A DNA stretch of 64,000 bases from Clarireedia homoeocarpa (lineage: Eukaryota > Ascomycota > Leotiomycetes > Helotiales > Rutstroemiaceae). Of this stretch, positions 24,165 to 35,938 are shown in pieces. The notes under the pieces were generated by a model. The model searched no databases and was not told where the DNA came from. It saw nothing but the letters and a program-made list of their open reading frames with translations. Both the position numbers and the translations under genes were made by a program. Every line of letters starts with the position of its first letter. Within the stretch, counting starts at the first letter, position 1. The stretch is from contig LNKV01000055.1 in NCBI GenBank assembly GCA_001465935.1, positions 371,660 through 435,659 on the forward strand. The letters run 5' to 3'.

Positions 24165-25711
24165 CTAAAGCTCTGCACGTCGTTTTCCGGGAGTATCGGA
24201 GTTGGGATATTGTGTGTATGATTCCGGTAGCGGAAGGGTTAGAGTATTGGTGTTAGGATGCTGTGCGTAGGGTTCCGGCAGCGGAACAGTGGAGGTACTA
24301 GGGGCAGAGAATTGAGAGCTCTCAAATGGTTTGGCGTCTCCCTGAAGTTGGGATTTGGGCCTCAAATGTCGCTGCGTATTGTTTTTGGTCTGCCCCTGCT
24401 GCGACGTAGACTTTTCATCGTCTGGCAGGTTTTTCAAGTCCAGTTTGATGGAGTTTTGCTTCTGCGTACATTCATCTCCTCCGACGCTAGTCTGAGCAGC
24501 TTTTGAAAGATTGAGTGCAGCAGTCACACCTTTTGTGAGACTATCAATTTGACCAATTCCATCGTTGTTCAGTGGCTGATTAGTAGAGTTGGATGTGTTG
24601 AGACCGGCGCACTGGCGAAGTCGCATCAAATGCCCTGGATCAATTCTTCCTATCTTTAACACTCGGCTGTAATGCTCTACAGTGTAGATCTTACCGAGAT
24701 TGATTCGAGACATAGGATGCAAGACTTGAGCTTCACAGTCGTTGTTGGCATTATCCTCAACGATCACCGGGAATGGTTCTACAGTCATTTTCTCCTCTTC
24801 ACGGATTACGGGTTCTGTTCCTTTCACATATATTGCTGCATGCTCCTCGGCGTCTAGGCGGGGTTTTAGTGTTCCTTGTCCGCCATAAGTATGTACCGGT
24901 GAGCATAGACTGTAGCCTTTTCCCTCCCGGATGACGACGAAACGTCGTATCTCAGAGTAGGCATTTGTGTTAAGCCATGCTTTAGTGATTTGGCCATTGT
25001 TTGTATATTTGGATCCGGTAGGTTCGGTCCACAAGGTCATGAAGACCCTGCCAACTGTGAAGAATCTAGAGGGCTTGCCAATCTTGCAAAAACCTGTCAA
25101 TTATTAATTCATATCCGTTCAGAGATTCTGGCTATACGACTTACGGGAATCTAGACTTTCTTGTAGATGATGCAGGGGTCGCAGTAATGGTGATTTTTGT
25201 ATTGTTGATTGGTGGTATATTGTGGACTGGCATTGTTGGCATGTAGTTTTTGGCTGGCTTGTCACTGAGTCAGCTGTGGGCGACCATGATTTCTGTTTAG
25301 ATGGCCATCTGCGCTCATGCTTGTGCTCGCTTGAACGAGCATCCGCCGGCACAACGTACTTTGCAGATAACTGTGCTCTCAGACCACACACAGTGATGAC
25401 ATTCATATCCACAGAGCCCTTTAACTTCACACTAGCTACAAAATTGTCCTGTAAATAGTCGGACATTCCATGGTCGTTATATGGACCACTATGATCGGGA
25501 ACTACTCTTTGTTAGTAGAGTCAAATACATAGAAGTTGCGGGACAAACCCTGTAACCCCTGATCAACTTTCCCCTGATGTAGCAGCTCATCATACAGGCC
25601 ATCACTCAATTTGGCACCACGGTAGTGGTTGATGACTCCTAAAAGACTAAGGTCTTGAACAGCCCCGTTATCTTTGGATACATATACATTGTGCGGAGGA
25701 CTGAAGGCCAT
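24165..25711 (-). CDS. DUF6590-type fungal protein of unknown function
   Basis: The core is clear: exon 25145-25448 joins 24165-25093 across a 51 bp GTAAGT...GACAG intron, phase-consistent. The core reads FTVGRVFMTLWTEP, RRFVVIREGKGYSLCSPVHT, YGGQGTLKPRLDAEEHAAIY, then HPMSRINLGKIYTVEHYSRV and KIGRIDP (conserved domain about residues 170-340). This order is what I know as DUF6590, a fungal-only domain without a known activity. The C-terminal 130 residues are Ser/Thr/Pro-rich with a near-repeat (LPEPYAQHPN / LPESYTQYPN). A 5' exon at 25529-25711 (MAFSPPHNVYVSKDNG...) is tentative; its donor GTATTT is weak and a further frame to 25859 may also belong. Divergent from the Zn2Cys6 gene at 26631, with a shared upstream region. 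Confidence 0.65.
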
Positions 25712-26630
25712 GATACCTGCAGATAACGATTGGCGGAAGTCTTTTTGGTATAGCTTCTGGGTATCTTATGGTTGTCGTTAGGTCTAATTGTCGCAAATTG
25801 TGTATGATAGCACCAGAGGGAAACAAGTTTATCTGAATATTTTTGAACTTGGCTGGCATTGTCAGCCTCAGGCCATCATATTACTTGACTACGTTGTGCC
25901 ACCACCCTTCGCCAGTTGGGCACTCATACTTTCCACCTATCATCTCTCATCTTTGCTTAAAGATTAAATAGATAGCACATCACGCTGAATCCTTTTCCTC
26001 CTATATATTCTAGATGAATCATAATTAACAATTTTTTTTTATTCTTGTAAAATACACAACCAAGTTAGGAAAATCTTCAACAAATAGCTCCTGCAAAGTA
26101 GGATTCTTTACACTGCTCTTGTGATTTTTCTTCGCGCACGATAAAGCATGTGTATATAGAGAACAGCCTGAATTCATCTGCTGCGCATCGGGCGCTTTAT
26201 CGGTTAAGAAAGTCGCATAGCTAGCCTACGATTTGGACACTAGGCCGACCGGGCGATATTCATACACCGAGTGCGATGAAGAGGGCAAGAAAGGTTTCAT
26301 CGCTGAACATGACCAATAGTTTTGAATTATGAATTGTGCGAAGCCTCCTTCGGCCTTTGCTATAACAGGCCGAGTTGCTCTTTGCTCACTGAGTCACTCT
26401 TTCATGTTCATATCCATATCAGATACAAATGAGCTATGCTAGAATGATTGAAAGGCCGGTAGTAGACCGGTAGTTAGGAGCCTAGTGTTGTGTTGTGTTT
26501 GGTGAACTTGCATATGCTTCGGCCTTCTGAATGCACGCGATCAAGGAAAAGCCAGAGGTGATAATGTGTATATAATTGCCGACAATGTATGCTCTCTTGC
26601 TTCACTATCAGAAATTGAGTTGAGAACCCA
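25712..26630. other. Divergent intergenic region between DUF6590-type gene and Zn2Cys6 regulator
   Basis: About 0.9 kb. A 63-codon minus frame at 25668-25859 (MPAKFKNIQINLF...) may be an extra 5' exon of the DUF6590-type gene. Otherwise no gene; probable shared promoter region. Confidence 0.5.
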
Positions 26631-28165
26631 ATGAAGATGGAAAGGAAACATAACTGTGGTGCCTGCTGGGGCAGGAAATCCGCGGTATGAAATCCACTAA
26701 AACGCAAAATCATTCACCGGGCCTTCTATACTGACTCATGCTCAAGTGCCCTACACTTAAAGGAAATGATCGTTGTAGCCATTGTACTCGAAAGTTCAAA
26801 GCAGGTACTCCAATTATACCTGCCCAAAAGCTTTCACTATTAGGTTGGTCCATACATAAAGCAGTCGACGAACGTTGGTAATAGCTGAGCTAATGATTGC
26901 AGAACTTCAAAGACTCCTCCTCAAGTCCGAAGCTTGCCCTGATTCCGGCACAGAAGACTTCAGCTCTGACTTAGATTCTACTTTAAACCTCAGAATTCAT
27001 ACAAGCGACAGTCAAATTATCAATAGGGATTTTTCCTATTACAAAAATTTCAGCAATCAGAATCCGGTGTTAATGTGCTCGCTCGAGGAGGAGCTTCTTC
27101 CCCTGATCTCAACCAAGCTAGGCGCCAAGGACACTGACACTAGCTACATTCAAAATGCTTGTTTAGTAGGAGGCTATCTGGGTTTACTTGGTCGTGGTGA
27201 ATTTCAGGAACATCTTGAGACGTTCATGGATGGTGCTGCCGGAGGAGGAATGCAGCCATCCCATATCGAGGCACACTTGATATATCTGATGCTCTGCAGA
27301 GTAGCACACTTCACTGAGGATATTCTCAATGCCAATAGAATGGCTGAGAATACCCAGTCCCAGTTCGCTTTTGCTGCCGCTGTAATACTGGACTTTGAAC
27401 TGCGTTCATTCCAGTCATTCTCAGCCAGTGAAACCATCGCCGCCTTACAGGTAAGAAATTATCTTCTGTCTAAGACAACGGACTGATTATGTCGCACAGA
27501 GCTCGATTCAGGCGCAGAAACTACTGTTGGAGTGGGTCAGTGATGTTCGACGTGAACTCCAGTCGCGAGTCTGTGATGGTTGTCGAAGATACTCACCATG
27601 GAACTCCGTTGTTTCTAGTTCTGTGAACGCCCTGAGAAAGTCACCAAAATTCAAAAGACGATTTTGGATTTCTGCCAGCGAGCAACAGAACTCTGTAGTT
27701 TTGCCTCAAACCAACCGATGGACCTATCCCACTATTACGACTGATCCTTTGTCTATCCAGGAGTATCCTACCACCAGTGGAGAAAACCATGCTTCTCGGG
27801 TTCCAGAGCTCTACGAAGATGTTAACTCTCTCCATGGCCCCGGCTCATCGGTCTGTACGCCCTTTCAGACAACGTATGGGTTACCAATCGGTTACGACGA
27901 CCATTACCAGTTCGAAACAACGACGTCAGCGCCGTTCATATCCGGGAATGGCCATGCATCAAACCCTGAGTATGAAATTGGACCTAGTTATTGGGGCTTT
28001 CAGATGCTTTCACCAGTTTTTAACTCTAGCGCCGACCAAGATTTCACGCTCAGTCAGCAATCTAGCATTTCCCTTTCGATAGATCCTATTTCGGACAACC
28101 CTCTTTTACAGGAACCTTTGCCTGAGGGCGATTATCCCACCTTCGTCACGCTCGATGACTACTGA
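26631..28165 (+). CDS. Small Zn2Cys6 transcription factor (atypical zinc cluster)
   Basis: Four exons (26631-26684, 26747-26804, 26903-27450, 27500-28165), phase-consistent, give 441 aa. Exon 1 (MKMERKHNCGACWGRKSA) joined to exon 2 (CPTLKGNDRCSHCTRKFKA) gives CX2CX6CX8CX2C, five of the six Cys of a fungal zinc cluster. The expected sixth Cys after SHCTRKFKA is not seen with the splice used (next residues ELQRLLLKSEAC). The middle (LEEELLPLISTKLG ... HIEAHLIYLMLCRVAHFTED) is helical, and the last 190 residues are Ser/Pro/Tyr-rich, ending LPEGDYPTFVTLDDY. Targets unknown; the closest neighbour is the divergent DUF6590-type gene. The first intron uses a CTCAAG acceptor. The missing Cys may mean a mis-called join or a decayed domain. 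Confidence 0.65.
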
Positions 28166-28534
28166 TGGGTGATTATTTCTCGATACGACGCTCCAGACCG
28201 AGCGGATTAGCCCTTCTCTTCTTTCCTCATCACTCGTTTGTACAAACATTACAGATAGCTATTATTTCGTGGATATCGCATCGGTAACTGCGCTGATCGA
28301 TTACTCGAACAAACGAGAAAGGCATTCAACATGCTTGTCTCAATTAAGCCATGAATTTATGAACAATAACAGGCTCTCAACGGCCTCCCTGGTACCGCAA
28401 CCAACGTGATTCCTAGCTTTAATCACCGAACAAAGTGTCTGACCATGTGTGATAACAATTCTGTGATAGAATCAAGTCAACCTGCCCAACCTATGAAACG
28501 ATCAACGCAGATAGCATCTTCATTCTTCATTCGG

Positions 28535-28740
28535 CCCCCTCCCCTCCTTTTTTGAATTGCTGTCTTTCCTACTGCTTTCCTACTTCATTACTTCTTACCA
28601 CTCTCTAATCTACTCCATAGCACACATCCCTCATCTCATCTCTATTCCTATTCCCATCTCAAGCTTAGTACATACTACATCCTGGAGTCAAGTCTAGTCT
28701 GGTATAGTCTAACTATTTACTCACTTTGATCATAGTATTA
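28535..28740 (+). repeat. Dispersed repeat, copy 3 (longest)
   Basis: Shares ordered blocks with 22139-22253 (same orientation) and 22563-22750 (inverted). The three copies bracket the DUF6590-type / Zn2Cys6 gene pair. Confidence 0.65.
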
Positions 28741-28983
28741 TACTAATCGCTTCTACAGTACTCTCTCCCATACTTCCTTCCTTTCTTTGCTCTTCAACAG
28801 TGTAGGACTTAGTATTTTCAGTATTTTGCATACGCCCCACTATAGTGATATATATGGATTCTTGAGGATATATGCCCAGTAAGAAGTATTGGATTCTATA
28901 CTACTGATAATACTCAGTTTCAGTTGAAATACCACTAATATTAGCAATATATCGAAACACTGGAATGCTCGATAGAATATAAA

Positions 28984-29039
28984 GCCTTTAGCTAGTCGCC
29001 TTTAGCTAGTCGCCTTTAGCTAGTTGTCTTTAGCTAGTT
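28984..29039. repeat. 14-bp tandem repeat, four copies (GCCTTTAGCTAGTC)
   Basis: Two exact copies and two with one or two changes, head to tail. Confidence 0.9.
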
Positions 29040-30118
29040 GCCAATACCAGTACTTCTTAAGGGAAAAAGCAGACCGGGGAGAGAGAAAGCAGGCCGAAGG
29101 GAGAGGGGAGGAGCAGAGCTCCTTTCCCTAGCTTCACAATTACCTAATAAGGAAGTTCAAATTGATAAACTCTTAGGAATATACTATATTCCAGTATTTC
29201 AGTATATCCTCAATATTGCTAATTTTAGCAAATACCTACATCTATATATAATATCGAATTCCTACATACGTACATACATATGTAATCCTCAACATCAGCC
29301 ACCGTATCACTGATCGTACACTAAGTCCTACACTGCTCTTCAAAATGCAGAGGGAATTATAAGCTTGCAACCTAAGAGAATTGAAACTCCATCACAATTA
29401 GCTAACTCAGTAGATACACATCCGCCCCTCCTCCCGACCCTTCTCCCAAGAAGTCAGAACCGGCTCTTGCTCTCTCCGCCTTATTAATCAATCACTACAT
29501 CCTCAACCTAAAACTTCCTCCTACACGTACGTACCCGAATCATGGAATCACTTCATGGAAATACATACAAACATGCATACGTATATTTCTGCACAAGAGA
29601 TACTTGACTCTTCTCCCTCCACGACACAATAAGAAGGGAGAAAGCATTTTCTTCCCTCCTTCCACTCCAGACCAGAGTTTTGCAGCCACATGTATCCATG
29701 GTCCGTTTTCATCGATTCGGTTTATTACAGTATCTTATCTACCACACAAGAATTCCTGCCCCTGCCCCAGCTACCGTAACCCCATCCCGCTTCCCCAAAA
29801 GTAAATAGTATATATATATATATGTGTGTGTGTGTGCAAGATATCACGCATCCATCACCATCATGTTCTTTCACTCCATATCCCCATCTGCTGTTCAACG
29901 GAAGTGGTAATTTAAAGACTCGTATAGTATTCTCACATTTATACGACAAATAGCTGTTTCTTATTGATCAATGAGCCTATTGTCATATCACCCCTCCTTC
30001 CTCCTCCTTCCTTCCTTCCTCCTCCCTCTATCCTTCCTTCTTCTCTATCTCATCCTACCCATCCCTCAATATAATGGTCCCCACTAAATAAACCTACGGT
30101 CGTACTACATACACTATC

Positions 30119-32720
30119 CTATACCGCAGCAGAAATATCCCTAACACCAATCCTCTCCAACTCCAGCTCACACGCCTTACTTACATCATGTCGGAAATTA
30201 TGTTCCGTGTATTCTTTCGGATTCGCTGGGTTTTTTGGTATTCATGTTAGCGTGATCTTCCTCATCACCATCTTCATCTTCTTTCGCGCTTAGAAACCCT
30301 TTTTGATTTGTTTTCTTTGAGTTTTAAATGCATGGGAGTTGGAATTTGGATGAGTTTAAATCATCGTCTCTCTTTCTCTCCATAACTTTAGAAGAAAGAT
30401 AGGGAATCAAAGAAGTGAAGTAAGAAAGAAGCAGGGGAAAAAAAACTCACAAGGCACCTTAACCCCCTCCGCCACATAAGGTCTCGCGCTCTCTATAACT
30501 TTCTCCGCTTGATCCTGTCCGGCGTTCGAAAACATCTGCATAGCGCTGGCGCGGTTGCGGCGTACGTTTTCGAAGGATTGAAGACGTTGTTCTAGGGTTG
30601 AGGGGTCGATTGAGGGGGTGGAGTGGATGAATTGGGGGGTGCTTGCGGTAGGAAGAGAAGAGAAGGGGGGGTTAGTTGGTGGAGAGGATGAGGTTTTGGA
30701 AGAGGATTGGGAAGAGGGGAGGTGAGAGAAGAGGAGACCGAGTACGCAACCGTCTTCGATTGCTTGGGCGCCGGCTTGGCCCTGGTCTTAAGGTTTGTTA
30801 GAATCTGGGGTGTAGGGGAGTGAGAGAAGTAAGAATGGAGTGATGCAAGAGATGCAAGAAGGATAACGAGGTAGGTGAAGAAGAAGAAAAGTAAGGGAAG
30901 TAGGAGAAGGGAGTAGAGAATAGCCCACTCTGTAGCCGAATCCAAAAAGGGTAAAAGAGAAAAACAACAGAATACTTAAAACAGATTGGAAGCTCAGTAG
31001 AATGTAGCAGGGAAGCAAATCAGGAATTACTCCAGATATGAAGAGGTAGCAACTCTTCACCTGGTTTTCAGGAGTGAGAGAAAATACGTACAAGGCAACA
31101 TAGGATGCGCGGCGTCGCCAATAACAACCAATCGACCCTTATGCCATGTGGGCAACGGAGCGCGGAAAAGTAGCTTCCACAGCTTAACATCTGGCGCTTT
31201 GCTGTTTTTCATTAACCGTCTTAATCACGAGACTGAAAAGGGGAAAGAGGAAAAGATGTTTTGACTCCCGAGAAAAGAAAGATAAGAAAATGGGAAGTAA
31301 CATACTTAAACAGAGCCCGAAGAGAATGATGAAAGCCACGAGTTTCATTCAGGAAGACAGATTTGTCGACCGGGATGTTCCAACCTGTTGGAAGCGGTTA
31401 GTATGTGAAGAGTGGGAGAGAGAGAGATAGGAATTGTGAGAGAGCTTGCCTTCTGTGGAGTTGAGATTCTCAATATCTGGACACATGAGGACCATGTTGA
31501 GGATTTCATTCCTATGTTTCCATCCGCGTTAGCATCAAACTCACATCACATCTGCTCGAAGCACATCATCCCATCCATCCCAAACTGCCAACCCCTGCAA
31601 CCCCGCAAGAAGCTGCGAAAAAGAAAAAAGACTTACCCCCTACAAGGATACCAAACAACCCTCGTCTTCCCCATAATAAAATTCCCAAACCTCCCATCGA
31701 TATTATCCATCAAACTTGCACATTCCTCGTCCGCGAGAATATCTTTGACGGGTATAAGGGTTCGAAGAACAGTGACGCCGGTTGAGATGGCTGGGTTTTC
31801 GAACCCTACAACTTCTTTTACGGCAGTGGAATGGACGCCGTCTGCGCCAATTATGAGGTCGGCGGAGAGAGTGCTACCATCTTTGAGGGTTACTGTTCCG
31901 GCTTCTGCGTTCTATTTGTGTCGATGTTAGTATTGCTTCTCTGGGATTTCTTTTGTAATTTCGAGTTCTTTGGTGGAGTTTTAGTATCCTATCTCCTACG
32001 TTCAATAATTCTACACTACCACCAAACTGTCACAATGTTCCACTCTTCTTCTCATTCAGCAGGTTCGCAACCCAAAATACCCAAAATTCAAAAAGTACAC
32101 TTACATACTTCTCCACTTCCGCTCTGTTCCTCACCCTAGCCGGAATTCCCTCACCCTCCTCTCCCGTCGCAAGCCTCATCAACTCCTCGTGCAAATCAAC
32201 TCTATGACTAAAAAAGAAGTCGGCACCATATTCGCGCTCAATATGATCGTAGAATTGCTCGTCGAAGATTTTCAGGTCGTGTGCGCTGGCGAAAAAGCCA
32301 GATTTTGCGGTTACGAAACGCGCTCGTTGGGTGTTGAAACCCCAGGATTTGAGGACCCGGGATGCGTTGGGACATACGTCTGTGGATGATTGATTAGGAG
32401 GGTTGGTGGTGAGAGATTACTAGCCTGTAGTTTGTAATGATCTGAAGGGCGGAGACACTAGAATTGGATTGAAAAGGGGTTTGCTTACTGATGGCAGCGC
32501 CAACTTCGTGAGACAGCGAGGATTTATCCAGGAGCTTTGAGGTATTAGAATTCGGCGTGTGATATAACATTGATAACCTCATTTCAAGCTCGGTCGAGCT
32601 AGCAGCTTGAGATGGCGACGGTCAAAGAGACATACATACAATCGTTTCATGACCGGCTCTCCTCAAACCTATCGCAGCTGAAAGTCCAGCAATTCCCGCA
32701 CCTACAATAAGGACTCTCAT
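30119..32720 (-). CDS. FAD-dependent monooxygenase (group A, salicylate hydroxylase-like)
   Basis: Nine exons in coding order: 32640-32720, 32489-32534, 32105-32379, 31637-31911, 31450-31511, 31306-31384, 31092-31201, 30451-30786, 30119-30225. They give 456 aa, and all phases agree. The N-terminus MRVLIVGAGIAGLSAAIGL is the GxGxxG Rossmann motif. The DG motif is LIIGADGVHST (about 165). The GD motif is GRLVVIGDAAHPMLP (about 295-309), followed by GAQAIEDGCVLGLLFSHL. Group A enzymes use NAD(P)H and O2 to hydroxylate aromatic or similar substrates; the substrate is not readable. A Ser/Pro/Thr-rich insert of about 50 residues follows the GD-motif helix. The intron at 31385-31449 is GC-AG, with a CATACTAACC branch site. 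Two introns use AAG acceptors. No membrane or signal segment apart from the FAD strand. Confidence 0.92.
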
Positions 32721-34138
32721 CTTCGTATGTGCAGTAATATAATATTGAAGAAAAGTTACACGGCTCTCGTAGATATATTGGCGTATGAACTAACTGATAT
32801 TAAGAGAGTTGTTTGCCGGAGCTAATGTGCACTACTTGGTGTTATTAGGCCGATCAATATTGATGTGGGTTTAATTCTGGAGAGACGAGAAGCCTCCTGA
32901 GAGCATGAGGCTGGAAGAGAGTTTGATATTTATGTAGCCTGCAGCATCTGCTGCCTCATATAAGACTGCAGGTAGAGTCTGGTGAGCGTAGGGTTCGCAT
33001 AATGTGGTGGGGTGGATTATATGGTAAGATTACATAACCGCATCTATACGACGCTGTCCGGAGTTGTGCGGGGTATGAGAAGAATCCTAAATCAACACAT
33101 CTCCAAGTATCCCAAGTCAACACATACCTATCTGCATGGTGCATACACATCATAAAGATGCAGGCTACGGTGATGATGTTGGCTAGTCATATTCAGGTCA
33201 GCGTGGTGGATGAAGAAAGCTGTCTGTCTCCGGTTTAGCTTTTCGATAGCTGTTGTGTAGCGACGGTCTACGAATACGGCTCCGGACTATTTAGATAGAT
33301 TGATATGCGTAAACCAAGTTCATCTCACCTACAGGTATAGATCGTGGAGATAGTCTCCCATAGACTGGCCACCGAAGAGCGGCTGACTCAGCAATTAGAA
33401 GGTCAATCCCAATCCCATGAGCGAGAAGTCCTTTCACTGCATGTTTTCTTTTGAGTCATCGCGCAGAAGGATTAAAAAGCTCGGCCAAGCCATCTTAGAG
33501 GAGCGGTCGCACAGTGAGAATTAATTGCAGCAGCTGGGAAAAAGACGTGTAACCATGAGACTCGGACCTCGGGTTCTTGGGTCCTTGGGTCCTTAGCGGA
33601 GAAATTCCCATAGCTCATCTACTGTAATTGGTCGAGAGCAATTTCCTTTTTCGAACCGGGTCGGCTTGATCAGTGATCAATAATTCCAGCCTTGAACTTT
33701 GATGTCAGTCATGGCTCAGCCCAACTGTGTTGTTTCTGTTGAGATTTTCAACATTTTCTTGTGGACAGCCCATACCTCACCGTCCGCAGCTTCTCGAGAT
33801 GGAGAATTGATCTCAACCTTCGGTTGTGAGTCGAGACATGGGGAAGGCGGACGTTTCAAGCTTCCGAAAGCCCGAAATGACCAGCTTCTACCTCACGAAT
33901 CTGTCTTTGTTGCATGATGGTGGTCTTTGATATTGCTATTCCGGAGCATTGGTGGAGAAGGAGTAGCGATGGCTTCAGTTGCGGGTCTGCAGGAACATAA
34001 ATTTACTCAACAAATGCCCCTTCCCTGGACACGACAGTGGTTATAAAGAACCACCTTTCGAGCATCTTTAGCTAACATCATCATCTTCACGGATCTCCAC
34101 GAGCTGTTCTTTTAAACATCAAATCAACCTCATACAAC
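32721..34138. other. Divergent intergenic region between monooxygenase and GFA gene
   Basis: 1.4 kb; only shadow frames under 73 codons. TGGGTCCT is repeated near 33579-33596. Presumed promoters of the two divergent genes. Confidence 0.6.
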
Positions 34139-35221
34139 ATGTCGGGAGCCCAACCAGAACTCAAGACATATTATGGCAATTGCCATTGTGGTGCCTTCAA
34201 ATTCACAATTGACGTCCCGGAAATCACGGCAGTCACCAGATGCAAATGTAGTATTTGTTTTATGAAGGGATACCAATGGCTATTCCCTGGTCCCGGTTGC
34301 TTCAAAATCGTGAAAGGCAAAGGTGCCCTGAAGGATTATACGTTTGCATCTGGCACGATTGTTCATAAGGTACATCTTTACTCCCGTGGTACGTGTAGAC
34401 TTGCTGATACCGTTAGTTTTGTCCAACATGTGGTACAGGTGTGCAAGGCTATCGAGGAGATATGCCTCCTGGTAGGGACATTGGGATCAATGTAATTTGA
34501 AAATGGCCCTCGCTGCGGCATTATTGCCATGGGCTGACGCGTACCATAGGTAGCTACTCTTCAAGACGTAGACCAGTGGAGTTTGGAAGTCAAGCCGTGG
34601 GTCCTTCTACCACTGGACCACATTATCTTTCACTGACCGAATTAGTACCATTTTTGACAACGTTGCGCGTGAACCTCATTACGTTGCGCCAACGTTTACA
34701 GGTACATTGCCAACTGCTGAGCTGGAAAATCCAAAAATATACGAAGGGGGATGCCATTGCGGCGCTGTGAAGGTCGCATTAAAGAGCTCAGGTTCATTTG
34801 CCGACGGACATATACCAATTGAAGAATGTAACTGCAGTATTTGCACTCGAGTAAGCAGCCCTGACCTTTCACAACATGCGTCAGACCACTGACGTCCACG
34901 CAGCTTGGCACGATCCTCTGCTATCCTAAGAAAGACCAAGTCTCATTTGATGGAATCTCGAACCTTAGCAATTATTCTTTCGGCCCAAAGCACAATATAT
35001 TCAGGTTTTGTTCTACCTGTGGTATTAGTGTTAATATCGATAGAAACCCGGCCACGGTCACCAAGGAGGAGTTCGATTCCTGGTCGAAGGACATGCAAAA
35101 CATGTGGACGAACGTCGTTCCTGTTAACCTGAAATGCATTGCTGGGGTAGAATGGGCAAATGTGGAGATCAAGAAAAACAATGCCAGAAGTCGGAACCGG
35201 CAATACGTTGTACCGGCGTAA
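34139..35221 (+). CDS. Protein with two GFA (CENP-V/GFA zinc) domains
   Basis: Five exons (34139-34369, 34417-34491, 34550-34596, 34646-34850, 34904-35221) give 291 aa. Domain 1 (about 10-120) has NCHCGAFKF, TRCKCSIC and FCPTCGTGVQGY. Domain 2 (about 150-260) has GGCHCGAVKV, ECNCSIC and FCSTCGISVN. Both keep the CxCG, CxCxxC and CxxCG zinc ligands of the GFA fold, named after bacterial glutathione-dependent formaldehyde-activating enzyme. Many fungal members have no proven substrate, so S-hydroxymethylglutathione formation is only a possibility. Two GFA units in one chain are known in fungi. Divergent from the FAD monooxygenase. Introns are 47-58 bp and end in TTAG, ATAG, TTAG and GCAG. Confidence 0.88.
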
Positions 35222-35938
35222 ATTCAATTGCTTGCATGCATCTATCTGCATGTACATTTCTGGAAGAAGTCCTTTGTAAGATCTTACATTCCTAAGGGTC
35301 TCTATACCAACCAGTTGAACCGAATATGAACTCAATCCAGGAAACAGGAAACAAAACGGTTGGTCCCACCATGGAGACACGCTCGCCCCTTACTCAAATG
35401 ATTGGTTATGTTTCATACACGTGATGGCAGACCAGACCACTCGTACCGCTCGTGCCACTTTCACATGCAAGCGGTCACAAAAGCTTTTGTATTTACTCAG
35501 CATCTTCTTATCGTCTTTTCCTACCAATACAAATAGCATATCAATTATTCGTTTGCAGCTCTTTTTCTTTCCACTCACGCTTTCGCTCTCGCTCTCGCTC
35601 TCGCTCTCACTCTCCCTCTCCTTCTCCCTCTCCCTCTCCCTCTCCCTCTCCCTCTGATCGGTTTCGAGCAACGATTTTATGAATATATCACGAAATTATG
35701 AACATCTTCTTTCCTGCCCATTTATGACACCCTACCACTTTCTGGTACGGTAACGGAAACCCTTGGGCTGGCCGTCCTCTAGCCTCATATTTTTTGTCCA
35801 AATTCATCCTATGCGAACATCTCCCAGTCCGTTTAAAAATCGCCTGAATCTATATAGACCAGCAGCACTTTGATTTCCGACATAATCTTCCATCTTTTTT
35901 ACTTGCAAAATAGAAATATTCCCTTCGAGTCGAAGAAA
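35222..35938. other. Intergenic with CT-rich microsatellite
   Basis: No gene. A pyrimidine tract of CTCTCG and CTCTCC units at about 35577-35655 makes long Ser/Leu or Glu/Arg shadow frames on both strands. The final part is the leader of the next gene. Confidence 0.65.
35577..35655. repeat. CTCTCG/CTCTCC hexamer microsatellite
   Basis: About 79 bp of almost pure CT-rich hexamers on the plus strand. Possible polypyrimidine promoter tract. Confidence 0.85.

Larger units (their letters stand above)
28166..30118. other. Intergenic with repeats, no gene seen
   Basis: 1.95 kb containing a third copy of the dispersed repeat (28535-28740), a 14-bp tandem array (28984-29039), a (TA)n(TG)n run near 29811-29837 and CCTTCCTC-rich sequence at about 29990-30050. 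Frames reach only 91 codons (29038-29313), without likeness. Confidence 0.6.

Noticed and set aside
33640..33690. Possible tRNA B-box (TTCGAACC)
   Set aside because: No matching A-box or cloverleaf around it.
24165..35221. Secondary-metabolite gene cluster (regulator, monooxygenase, GFA protein)
   Set aside because: No backbone enzyme (PKS, NRPS, terpene synthase) or transporter is present, and long intergenic gaps separate the genes. Co-occurrence alone is not enough.
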